Positions 24,429 to 32,198 of a DNA stretch of 64,000 bases are shown in pieces. The notes beneath the pieces were generated by a model. The model was not told the DNA's origin and made no database searches. It saw only the letters and a program-made list of their open reading frames with translations. How positions within the stretch are numbered: position 1 is the stretch's first letter; each line of letters opens with the position of its first letter. The position numbers and the translations under genes are program-made. The stretch spans positions 51,947 to 115,946 of the forward strand of contig JACRGR010000051.1 of the NCBI GenBank assembly GCA_016212275.1, given 5' to 3'. Source of the DNA: Nitrospinota bacterium. GTDB lineage: Bacteria; Nitrospinota_A; UBA7883; JACRGQ01.

Positions 24429-25715
24429 ATGGGGAGCGGCAGGGTGGTGCTTCGGGCGGTGAAAGAGGGGCTTGCCCTCCTTTTCCTTATCGTCATTATC
24501 GCCGTTGCATTCTTTTCTCCCGCCGCGTTCGCGGACGACGCGGAGAACGTCTGCGTTTCCTGCCACATGGAACTGGACGATGTTCTCAAACAGGTGGCGG
24601 TGGACTGGCAGGAGTCGGCCCACGCCAAAGCGGGGATACAGTGCCAGCATTGCCACGGCGGCAATCCGTACGACGTGGCCCTTGCGATGGAGTCGAGCCA
24701 GGGATTCAAAAAGAAACCCGCGCCCAACGAGATACCCGCCCTGTGTTCCAAATGCCATAGCGATCCTGTGCGGATGCGCGCGTACAACCTGCGCTCGGAT
24801 CAGTACGACCTGTTCCGTTTCAGCGTCCACGGGCGGAAACTGCTTGAGCAAAAAGACGCCGAGGCCCCCAGTTGCGTGAGTTGCCACGGTAAACACGACA
24901 TACGGAAGGTGGACGATCCCCAGGCAAAGGTGAACCGGAAGAACATTGTGAAGACCTGCGCCTCCTGCCACGCGAACAAGGAACTGATGGACAAGCGGAA
25001 ACTGCCGCACAACCAGCTTGAACTGTATACCTCGAGCGTCCACGGCAAGGCGTACTTTGAAAAAGGGGATTTGGGGGTGCCCACCTGCTTCAACTGCCAC
25101 GGCAACCACGGCATAGAGAAGCCGCAAACGCTCGCCACGCGGTTCGTGTGCGCGAATTGCCATGTGGAGGAGGCCGACGCTTTCAAGAAAAGCAGGCACT
25201 GGGCGGCCGCCCAGGAAGGCGGGAAGCCGTTGTGCGTCCACTGCCACTCTAACCACGGCATAGAGAGGGCGACGCTGGACAAGTTCACTGGTCAGGGACA
25301 ACTGGACTGTGTCTCTTGCCACAAGGACAGCGCCAACATAATGACCGTCGCGCAAGGACTGAACGAGAGCATGAGCAAGGCGAAAGGAGCGCTTTCCTCC
25401 GCTGAATTTGCGCTTAAGGGGATGGAAGAGTGGAGCGGCTCCGGATTTGAAACCTCCGGATTGAAAGAAAAGGTGGCCAAAGCGCAAAAGATCTATAAGG
25501 AGATGCAGGTGGGCGCCCACGCGCTGGACGGCAAGGCGATCGACGACCAGTCGGCCGCCGTGGTGGCGCTGAGCAATGACGTGATGGGCGATGTGAACAA
25601 AATGCTTACTGAACTGCGCAAACGGAAGCTGGGCCTGATCGCCACATGGGTGGTCGCGTTCGCGTTCTGCACTATATTGTGGAAACGCTCCCAATATTGC
25701 CGCAGGGACGACTAA
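24429..25715 (+). CDS. Membrane-anchored nine-heme c-type cytochrome
   Basis: 428 residues with nine CXXCH heme sites: CVSCH, CQHCH, CSKCH, CVSCH, CASCH, CFNCH, CANCH, CVHCH, CVSCH. An N-terminal signal (LALLFLIVIIAVAFFSPAAFA) exports it, and a C-terminal helix (LIATWVVAFAFCTILW) followed by a basic tail should anchor it. Several sites have the form CXXCHGNHG or CXXCHSNHG, with an extra His that could be a distal ligand, as in cytochrome c3/NrfH-like proteins. The last ~110 residues before the anchor are helical and heme-free. Likely periplasmic electron transfer; partner unknown. It follows the 2-oxoacid oxidoreductase by 9 bases, suggesting co-expression. Confidence 0.9.
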   Translation: MGSGRVVLRAVKEGLALLFLIVIIAVAFFSPAAFADDAENVCVSCHMELDDVLKQVAVDWQESAHAKAGIQCQHCHGGNPYDVALAMESSQGFKKKPAPNEIPALCSKCHSDPVRMRAYNLRSDQYDLFRFSVHGRKLLEQKDAEAPSCVSCHGKHDIRKVDDPQAKVNRKNIVKTCASCHANKELMDKRKLPHNQLELYTSSVHGKAYFEKGDLGVPTCFNCHGNHGIEKPQTLATRFVCANCHVEEADAFKKSRHWAAAQEGGKPLCVHCHSNHGIERATLDKFTGQGQLDCVSCHKDSANIMTVAQGLNESMSKAKGALSSAEFALKGMEEWSGSGFETSGLKEKVAKAQKIYKEMQVGAHALDGKAIDDQSAAVVALSNDVMGDVNKMLTELRKRKLGLIATWVVAFAFCTILWKRSQYCRRDD

Positions 25716-25721
25716 CAAGCC

Positions 25722-26033
25722 ATGCAAACCGAAAACGGCGCATTTTGGGAAGGACTGGAGAAAAGGATCGAGCGCTCGGCCCTTGGCGCCGGTCCGCTGA
25801 ACGGCGGCTTCCGTGCTTTCTTGCGCCATCTTGTTATTGCTCCGGCTACGGAGTTTCTTTTTCTCTTGTTGAATAATCTCTTTCGTGGCGCCGATGGCCC
25901 GCGGACGGCGGTTCAGGGCGCGGTGTTCGTGTTCGCGGTGAACGCGCGGCGTTACGAACATGGCAACCGCGATCAGACGCCGATGGAGCGGATCTCGGCG
26001 GAACTGAACGGTGGAAACGGGGTGGCCCGATGA
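25722..26033 (+). CDS. Small unknown protein before galU
   Basis: 103 residues, not recognised. AGGGACGAC lies before the ATG and the stop overlaps the galU start (ATGA), so the frame fits a coupled operon gene. A central hydrophobic stretch (FLRHLVIAPATEFLFLLLNN) could lie on or in the membrane; flanks are Arg-rich and Gly-rich. It may be a real small gene of the cytochrome-galU transcript or a chance frame in GC-rich DNA. The spacing argues for real. Confidence 0.5.
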   Translation: MQTENGAFWEGLEKRIERSALGAGPLNGGFRAFLRHLVIAPATEFLFLLLNNLFRGADGPRTAVQGAVFVFAVNARRYEHGNRDQTPMERISAELNGGNGVAR

Positions 26034-26899
26034 AAAAGGTCAAGAAGGCGGTTTTCCCCGTGGCGGGGATGGGGACGCGGTTTCTGCCCGCCACGAAAGC
26101 CTCGCCCAAAGAGATGCTCCCGCTGGTGGACAAGCCGCTTATCCAATACGTCGTGGAAGAGGCAATCGAGTCCGGCATCCAGGAGATCATCATGATCACG
26201 GGCAGGGGAAAGAACGCCATAGAGGACCATTTTGACCGCTCGATGGAATTGGAAAACCTTCTTGAGAAAAGAAATCAAACGGAAGAACTGGCTTCGGTGC
26301 GGAAAATATCGGATATGTGCGATTTCTGGTACATCCGGCAAAAGGAGCCTATGGGGCTTGGTCACGCCATACTGAAAGCCAGGGACATGATAGGTGATGA
26401 GCCGTTCGCGGTGTTGCTGGGCGACGATATTATCCACACGAACGGGACGCCCGCGCTGGCGCAATTACTGGAAGTGTACAACCGCACCGGGGCAAGCGTG
26501 GTGGCGATCGAGGAAGTCGCCAAGGAGCGGGTTTCCAGCTATGGCATCGTTGATCCCGTGCATTGCGAGGGTTCCTTGTGCATGGTCAAAGGGCTGGTGG
26601 AAAAACCGGAACCGGAATCGGCCCCGTCCAATCTCGCGGTTATCGGGCGCTATGTTCTCACTCCGCGGATATTTGAAATGCTGGACAAAGTGAATCCCGA
26701 CCAAAAAGGGGAAATTCAACTTACCGCGGGCCTGAACGCCTTGTGCGCGGTGGAGCCGCTTCACGGATGCAAGTTCACCGGGAAGCGGTATGACGCCGGA
26801 GACAAATTGGGATTCGTTATCGCCACCGTGGAATATGCCCTGCGCCGGGGGGACATTGGGACGGAATTTCAAAAGTATTTGGCGGAACTCAAATTCTGA
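26030..26899 (+). CDS. galU: UTP-glucose-1-phosphate uridylyltransferase
   Basis: 289 residues, typical bacterial GalU. The nucleotide-binding N-terminus is KKAVFPVAGMGTRFLPATKA-S-PKEMLP, followed by VDKPLIQYVVEEAIESG, the catalytic EPMGLGHAI and VLLGDDIIH, and GLVEKPEPE. It makes UDP-glucose from UTP and glucose-1-phosphate for exopolysaccharide, LPS or glycan synthesis in the cytoplasm. It starts within the stop of the upstream small gene. UDP-sugars could feed the glycosyltransferases at the left of the window. Confidence 0.95.
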   Translation: MKKVKKAVFPVAGMGTRFLPATKASPKEMLPLVDKPLIQYVVEEAIESGIQEIIMITGRGKNAIEDHFDRSMELENLLEKRNQTEELASVRKISDMCDFWYIRQKEPMGLGHAILKARDMIGDEPFAVLLGDDIIHTNGTPALAQLLEVYNRTGASVVAIEEVAKERVSSYGIVDPVHCEGSLCMVKGLVEKPEPESAPSNLAVIGRYVLTPRIFEMLDKVNPDQKGEIQLTAGLNALCAVEPLHGCKFTGKRYDAGDKLGFVIATVEYALRRGDIGTEFQKYLAELKF

Positions 26900-26920
26900 C
26901 CCCGCCATGAAACGGTGTGA

Positions 26921-26926
26921 TACACT
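26921..26926 (+). promoter_or_regulatory. Extended -10 element of the hsp20-lon unit
   Basis: TGATACACT (TGn plus TACACT) ends 10 bases before ATG 26937. The expected start point near 26933 leaves a leader of only a few bases. No heat-shock inverted repeat was seen. Confidence 0.4.
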
Positions 26927-26936
26927 TTAGCAAGTT

Positions 26937-27386
26937 ATGGTGGAACACGGGAAAAAAGAACGGACGAAGGAGCGCGATGTAAACTTTCGTCCGAAATATA
27001 TCACGGAGAATGCCTCCCGCGCCGGCGAACAATACCTGCCGGAATCCGGCGCCGCGTCCATGGATATTTATGAGAGCAAAAACCACATTTTCGTGGAGAT
27101 GGATCTGGCGGGGGCCGATCCGAAAAACATCACCGTGGAGGTGGACAAGGATAACCTGACGATAGAAGGGCGGAAAGGGGAACTGGTCCCGCAGGAGCCC
27201 AACGTGGTGTTCCATTGCGCCGAGAGGAGTTTCGGCTCTTTCCGCCGGGTGTTCGGCATCGGCTCGACCATTGATTCAAAAAATATCGAGGCTCATTTTA
27301 AAAACGGCGTCCTGCTCCTTAAATTGCCGAAGTTGCAGGACCGCAGAAAAACCCGTCACAAGATAAAGGTGCAAGTGGATGACTGA
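26937..27386 (+). CDS. Small heat-shock protein (Hsp20/alpha-crystallin family)
   Basis: 149 residues. A short polar N-terminus precedes the alpha-crystallin domain (~40-140): MDIYESKNHIFVEMDLAGAD, ITVEVDKDNLTIEGRK, SFGSFRRVFGIGSTIDSKNI, and the closing AHFKNGVLLLKLPK in place of the usual A-x-x-x-n-GVL-I-LPK. It is an ATP-independent holdase that keeps unfolded proteins soluble. The coding end overlaps lon by 8 bases, pairing a holdase with a protease in one stress unit. No Shine-Dalgarno sequence is visible; see the -10 element. Confidence 0.92.
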   Translation: MVEHGKKERTKERDVNFRPKYITENASRAGEQYLPESGAASMDIYESKNHIFVEMDLAGADPKNITVEVDKDNLTIEGRKGELVPQEPNVVFHCAERSFGSFRRVFGIGSTIDSKNIEAHFKNGVLLLKLPKLQDRRKTRHKIKVQVDD

Positions 27387-29814
27387 AGAAAACCGGAAAA
27401 CGGACGTGGCGGTTGACGAAGAACAGCCCGAACTGAAAATTCCCGATACACTGCCGCTGTTGCCGGTGCGGGACATCGTGGTGTTCCCTTACATGATCCT
27501 TCCGCTGTATGTGGGGCGCGAGCTTTCCATCAACGCGGTGAACGAGGCGCTGGCCACCAGCAGGATGATGTTTTTGGTGGCCCAAAAGGACCAAACGGTG
27601 GAAGACCCCGCGCCTGAAGACCTGTACAAGGTGGGAACCGTGGTCACCGTGATACGGATGGTGAAGATGCCGGACCAGCGGGTGAAAATACTGGTGCAGG
27701 GACTCGCCAAGGCCCGGGTGAGGGAATTCGTGGGACTCAAGCCGTTCCTGAAAGTGAGCGTGGAACAGTTTGCCGAAGGGGCTGAAGGGAAAGGGATGGA
27801 GTCCGAGGCGGTGGTGCGCACCGTTCGCGAGCAGATGGCCAAGATGATGGAAAAGGGGAGGAACGTCTCCCCGGACATATTGGCCGTTGCGGAGAGCCTG
27901 GATGAGGCGGGCAAGCTGGCCGACCTGGTGGCGAGCAACCTCGGCCTCAAGGTGGAGGATGCCCAGGCGGTGCTCGAAATATCGCAACCGGAGGAGCGCC
28001 TCCGGAAGGTGAGCGACCTGTTGGGGCGCGAACTGGAGCTGATCACGATCCAGGAAAAGATACAGACGCAGGCGCACGACGAACTCACCAAAACGCAAAA
28101 GGAATACTTCCTGCGCGAACAGATGAAGCAGATACAAAAAGAACTTGGCGACGTGGACGACCGCATGGCCGAGATAAACGAACTCAAGGAGAAGATTGAA
28201 AAGGCGAAAATGCCGGAGGTCATCGCGAAGGAGGCGGACAAGCAGATGCGCCGCCTGGCGAAAATGCACCCCGATTCGGCGGAGGCCACCACCGTGCGCA
28301 CCTATCTGGAATGGTTGCTCGACATTCCGTGGTCCGTGCGGACGGAGGACGCCATCAACATCCCGAAAGCGAAGAAGGTGTTGGACGAGGACCATTACAA
28401 CCTCGAAAAGATCAAGCAACGGATTCTGGAATACCTGGGCGTGGCGAAGCTCAAGAAGGACATGAAGGGGCCGATTCTTTGCTTTTTGGGGCCTCCGGGG
28501 ACCGGGAAGACTTCGCTCGGCAAGTCCATCGCCCGCGCGCTGGGCCGAAAGTTCGTGCGGATGTCGCTCGGCGGCGTGCGCGACGAATCCGAGATCCGGG
28601 GCCACCGGCGCACCTACATCGGCGCCCTGCCGGGCAGGATCATCCAGGGCATCAAGCAGGCGGGTTCCAACAATCCGGTATTCATGCTGGACGAAATAGA
28701 CAAACTCGGCTCCGATTTCCGGGGAGACCCGTCATCGGCCCTCCTGGAAGTGCTTGACCCGGAACAAAACCACTCGTTCCAGGACCATTATGTCGGCCTG
28801 CCGTTCGACCTTTCCAAAACGCTTTTCATCACCACGGCGAACCTGGCGGACACCATTCCGCCGCCGTTGCGGGACCGGATGGAGATACTTTCCCTCTCCG
28901 GCTACACCGAGGAAGAGAAGCTGGAGATCGTGAAAAAGTACCTTATGCCGCGCCAGTTGGAGGCGCATGGGCTTTCGCCGAAGAACATCAAGTTCACGCC
29001 GGAAGCCATCCGCGAGATCATCAACAGTTACACGCGCGAGGCGGGCCTGCGGAACCTGGAGCGCGAAGTGGCCACCATCTGCCGGAAGCACGCGCTGAAG
29101 GTGGCGGAGAAGAAGACCCTGTCGGTGGTCATCACCGAAAAGAACGTACACAATTACCTGGGTCCCGCGAAATTCCTGCGCGAAGGGGAGAAGGAGCGCC
29201 CGCAGGTGGGCGTGGCCACCGGGCTGGCGTGGACGCAGTTCGGCGGCGAGATCATGCACATAGAAGTGACCACCATGAAAGGCAAAGGAGGGCTTACTCT
29301 CACCGGAAGCTTGGGGGAAGTGATGCGTGAATCGGCGCAAGCCGCCTATTCCTATTGCCGGGCGAACGCGAAGAAGCTGGGCATTCCGGAGGATTTTGCG
29401 AAGAACACGGACGTCCACGTCCATGTTCCCGCCGGATCCATTCCCAAGGACGGTCCCAGCGCGGGCATTACCATCGCCGTGGCCCTTGCCAGCGCGCTCA
29501 GCGGCAGGCCGGTGCGCAACGATGTGGCGATGACGGGCGAGATAACCCTGCGCGGGCGGGTGCTCCCCATCGGCGGACTGAAGGAAAAAACGCTCGCCGC
29601 CATGCAGGCCGGCGTCACCTCGGTCATCATTCCGGTGAACAATACGGGGGACTTGCAGGAGATTCCCGATTATGTGAAAAAGAACCTCAAGTTCATCCCC
29701 GTGAAAACGGTGGGAGCGGTCATCCGGCACGCCCTCGACGGGAAGGCCGAGGCCGAAGAAAAGAAGTCCGCCACAAAAAAAACCCGTAAGCCGCCCGCCC
29801 GCAAGAAGGGGTAA
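27379..29814 (+). CDS. lon: ATP-dependent protease Lon
   Basis: 811 residues, slightly longer than E. coli Lon because of an acidic N-terminus and a Lys/Arg-rich C-terminal tail. The N-domain begins at LPLLPVRDIVVFPYMILPL. A coiled-coil lies at ~200-300, Walker A is GPPGTGKTSLGKS (~372), Walker B is VFMLDEIDKL, and the protease domain has PKDGPSAG with catalytic Ser near 694 and LKEKTLAA with Lys near 737. That 43-residue spacing equals the E. coli Ser679-Lys722 pair. It degrades misfolded and regulatory proteins in the cytoplasm. It is co-transcribed with hsp20. Confidence 0.97.
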   Translation: MTEENRKTDVAVDEEQPELKIPDTLPLLPVRDIVVFPYMILPLYVGRELSINAVNEALATSRMMFLVAQKDQTVEDPAPEDLYKVGTVVTVIRMVKMPDQRVKILVQGLAKARVREFVGLKPFLKVSVEQFAEGAEGKGMESEAVVRTVREQMAKMMEKGRNVSPDILAVAESLDEAGKLADLVASNLGLKVEDAQAVLEISQPEERLRKVSDLLGRELELITIQEKIQTQAHDELTKTQKEYFLREQMKQIQKELGDVDDRMAEINELKEKIEKAKMPEVIAKEADKQMRRLAKMHPDSAEATTVRTYLEWLLDIPWSVRTEDAINIPKAKKVLDEDHYNLEKIKQRILEYLGVAKLKKDMKGPILCFLGPPGTGKTSLGKSIARALGRKFVRMSLGGVRDESEIRGHRRTYIGALPGRIIQGIKQAGSNNPVFMLDEIDKLGSDFRGDPSSALLEVLDPEQNHSFQDHYVGLPFDLSKTLFITTANLADTIPPPLRDRMEILSLSGYTEEEKLEIVKKYLMPRQLEAHGLSPKNIKFTPEAIREIINSYTREAGLRNLEREVATICRKHALKVAEKKTLSVVITEKNVHNYLGPAKFLREGEKERPQVGVATGLAWTQFGGEIMHIEVTTMKGKGGLTLTGSLGEVMRESAQAAYSYCRANAKKLGIPEDFAKNTDVHVHVPAGSIPKDGPSAGITIAVALASALSGRPVRNDVAMTGEITLRGRVLPIGGLKEKTLAAMQAGVTSVIIPVNNTGDLQEIPDYVKKNLKFIPVKTVGAVIRHALDGKAEAEEKKSATKKTRKPPARKKG

Positions 29815-30464
29815 TGGAGTTGGCCACCCCCGAGGTGAATGCGTCCGCCCCCGCTCCCGGAGGCGTGGACGTGGCTGGCTGGCTCGGCGAAGGGTGGCGG
29901 ATGTTTTGGAGCGCCCCGGCGGTCTTTGCGCTGTCCGCCGCCATTGTTGCGGCCACCATTCTGATTTTCTCCTATGTTCCGCTCGGCCCGCTTTTCGTGA
30001 GCGGCCCGCTGATCATCGGATACTATTTCATCGTTATGGACCATGCCGATGGCAAGCCATTCGTTCCGGCCCGCCTGTTCGGGGGTTTCCGGTTTTTTCT
30101 TGGTGCGCTTGCCGCGAATATCCTCATCGGCGTTTTTACCGCCATCGGGTTTGTGTTTCTTATACTGCCGGGGCTGGTGGTCACTTCCTGGTATATGTTC
30201 ACGTTCATCTTCGTGGCGGACCGCGGCGCGGGCTTCTGGGAAGCAATGGAAGCCAGCCGGAAAATGGCGCGGACGGATATGGTGGGATTTTTCCTCTTTT
30301 ACATGAGCCTCATCGCCATCAATATACTTGGGGCGCTGTGTCTGGTTGTCGGGCTGTTCGTTAGTGTCCCCGTTTCGGCGCTTAGCCTTTTTGCGGCGTA
30401 CAGGCGTTGCGTGGGCCGGACGGTTAGCCCCGCGCCGGCAAGCGCGGGCATGGCGGACGCTTAA
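29814..30464 (+). CDS. Integral membrane protein of unknown function
   Basis: 216 residues starting in the lon stop codon (TAATG). About four to five membrane segments: VFALSAAIVAATILIFSYV, LFVSGPLIIGYYFIVM, FLGALAANILIGVFTAIGFVFLILPGLVV, and SLIAINILGALCLVVGLFVSVPV. A motif like SWYMFTFIFVADRGAGFWEAMEASRKM is common in DUF975/glycerophosphoryl-diesterase-type membrane domains. The N-terminus is Ala/Pro-rich and cytoplasmic. Function not known. Its end overlaps the convergent nuclease gene by 4 bases. Confidence 0.75.
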   Translation: MELATPEVNASAPAPGGVDVAGWLGEGWRMFWSAPAVFALSAAIVAATILIFSYVPLGPLFVSGPLIIGYYFIVMDHADGKPFVPARLFGGFRFFLGALAANILIGVFTAIGFVFLILPGLVVTSWYMFTFIFVADRGAGFWEAMEASRKMARTDMVGFFLFYMSLIAINILGALCLVVGLFVSVPVSALSLFAAYRRCVGRTVSPAPASAGMADA

Positions 30465-30928
30465 CGGCGGTTGGCGGTCCGCAATACCTCTCCGCCCCAG
30501 ATTCCTTTGGTTTCAGTCATTGCCTGAATTTGCGCCTGTTGATATGCCTTGTAGGTGTCCATGTCATCAGGCGCGTATTGGTTCGAGTACACCCGCGCCA
30601 GCCCCCGCGCCACCAGTTCCAGCCCGACCGTTTTTCCGTCCACTCGCACATAGGCGAGCAAGCGCCCGAACCGATCCCTTCCCTTGGGGATCAATGTTAC
30701 CGTTTTGTGGCTGGTCAGCGCGGACGTGAGGTTCTTTGCCTCCTTCCACAGCGGCTCCCATTTCTCCGGCGCGTTCACCCCGTATATCCGCACATGCTCT
30801 TCCACTCCCTCCACCAGCGCCACGATGGTATCGCCGTCAATGGCGCGTATGCAGGCCGCCTCCAGCGCTTGGGTGGAAGCGGGCATCATCGCCACGGTTA
30901 TAAAACAAATAATAAAACGTAAACACAT
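30461..30928 (-). CDS. Secreted thermonuclease-like (SNase) nuclease
   Basis: About 155 residues from ATG 30928. An upstream TTG (30964) is in frame but coincides with the likely -35 box, and a TATAAT lies 7 bases before 30928, so the shorter form is preferred. Signal peptide: MCLRFIICFITVAMMPASTQA. The SNase fold follows with ACIRAIDGDTIVALVEG, the catalytic Arg/Glu stretch HVRIYGVNAPEKWEP and KGRDRFGRLLAYVRVDGK with the second catalytic Arg. It is a Ca2+-dependent phosphodiesterase on DNA or RNA outside the cytoplasm. It is monocistronic. Confidence 0.88.
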   Translation of the reverse strand: MCLRFIICFITVAMMPASTQALEAACIRAIDGDTIVALVEGVEEHVRIYGVNAPEKWEPLWKEAKNLTSALTSHKTVTLIPKGRDRFGRLLAYVRVDGKTVGLELVARGLARVYSNQYAPDDMDTYKAYQQAQIQAMTETKGIWGGEVLRTANRR

Positions 30929-30935
30929 GGTAATA

Positions 30936-30941
30936 ATTATA
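30936..30941 (-). promoter_or_regulatory. -10 box of the thermonuclease gene (leaderless)
   Basis: A perfect TATAAT ends 7 bases before ATG 30928, with TTGCTT 17 bases further upstream (30959-30964). Transcription would start at or next to the A of the ATG. Confidence 0.55.
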
Positions 30942-30998
30942 CTACTGCAATGCGTGAAAAGCAACTTGGAGTGGCGTTGCCGTTAGTGTGGAGAAAGG

Positions 30999-32036
30999 TC
31001 AGTGACCGCAGGTAACGCGGTTGCGCCCGGCGTTTTTCGACTGGTAGAGATACTCGTCGGCGCGGCGGATGAGGGTTTCCAATTCTTCGATCACGTTTCC
31101 TTGAATGTATCCGCGCGAGCACCCGATGGAAACGGTGATGGGGACGGGGTTATTGCCGGTCTCGACGCTTTTCCGCACCTTTTCTCCTATCTCGCGTATT
31201 TTCTCCGGATCCATGGAGGAGAGGAAGATGATGAACTCTTCGCCCCCGTAGCGCCCCAGCACGTCGGAATGACGGATGTTCGATTGAAGGATGCTTGCCA
31301 CCGACTTCAGCACCTCGTCGCCGGTTTGGTGTCCGTGGCGGTCGTTTATCTGTTTGAAGTGGTCCAGATCCACCAGCATCACGCCCACGGCGGACTCGTT
31401 CCGCTTTGCCAGCATCGCCAGTATCCCGGCGGTGTTGAAGAAGCCCCTGCGGTTGAATATGGCGGTGAGCGGGTCCACCTGGCTGTAGATGACCAGTTCC
31501 TTGTTCATTTTCAGCAGGCGGTCGAGTATGCCCTCGAATATCTCCACTTCAGGCGCGGCAATATCGCTGTGCTTGGCGTAATGGAAAAACTTCTCCAGGT
31601 GCGATGCGTATTCCTTTTCGGGGGTCTCGTCGTTCAGCGGTCCTTTCATGAAATGGAAAAACGTCTCGAACGCGGGGTGGAGCAGGTGCAGTTCCAGCGT
31701 ATAGGCCAGCATGATGGCCTGGCTGAGAGTTTTAATGTCCTTTATCCGCTCCTCCAGCCGGTACACTCTTGAAAGGACCGATTGCAGATCGTCCCGCACT
31801 TCGAAGGGGTTGGAGAAAATGGCCGGGAGCGCCCCTTCTTTTGCGAACTCCTGCACCCGTTCCCAGAAGTTGAAATGTTTTGCCTCGTCCTGGCTCACGG
31901 ATCGCCAGAATTCGGCGCCCTGTGTTCCGGCAAATACCTCATCGGCAATCCGGGAGTATATCCCGCAGGCGCGCTGATCCAGCGTGGCACAAAGGTTGAC
32001 GATTTCGAGCAATACGCTGTCCGTTTTTTCGGTCAT
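30999..32036 (-). CDS. Diguanylate cyclase with N-terminal ferritin/rubrerythrin-like domain
   Basis: 345 residues. Residues ~1-160 are four helices in a rubrerythrin-like pattern: helix A LDQRACGIYSRIADE (Asp20 where Glu is usual), helix B SQDEAKHFNFWERV with ExxH at Glu51-His54, helix C AYTLELHLLHPAFETFFH with Glu115, and helix D with Glu148 and His152, one residue wider than the usual ExxH. Residues ~180-345 are a GGDEF domain with GGEEF at 264-268 and an inhibitory I-site RHSD at 255-258. It makes cyclic di-GMP, probably in response to oxygen, peroxide or iron sensed by the N-domain (inference). Start ATG 32036 follows GGACGGAGAGAG. Confidence 0.88.
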   Translation of the reverse strand: MTEKTDSVLLEIVNLCATLDQRACGIYSRIADEVFAGTQGAEFWRSVSQDEAKHFNFWERVQEFAKEGALPAIFSNPFEVRDDLQSVLSRVYRLEERIKDIKTLSQAIMLAYTLELHLLHPAFETFFHFMKGPLNDETPEKEYASHLEKFFHYAKHSDIAAPEVEIFEGILDRLLKMNKELVIYSQVDPLTAIFNRRGFFNTAGILAMLAKRNESAVGVMLVDLDHFKQINDRHGHQTGDEVLKSVASILQSNIRHSDVLGRYGGEEFIIFLSSMDPEKIREIGEKVRKSVETGNNPVPITVSIGCSRGYIQGNVIEELETLIRRADEYLYQSKNAGRNRVTCGH

Positions 32037-32198
32037 TCTCTCTCCGTCCGATGCCTAATAATACCGCGAATTGGCAGTGCTTTCCAAATGTAAAGGTGGA
32101 GGAAGGCGGCGGGTAGTAAGTCCTTGACTATCCTTCCCGAAGGGCATTACCATTCATTTAACCGGTCGAGACAATAGGGTAAAGAGGTAATTCTTAGA

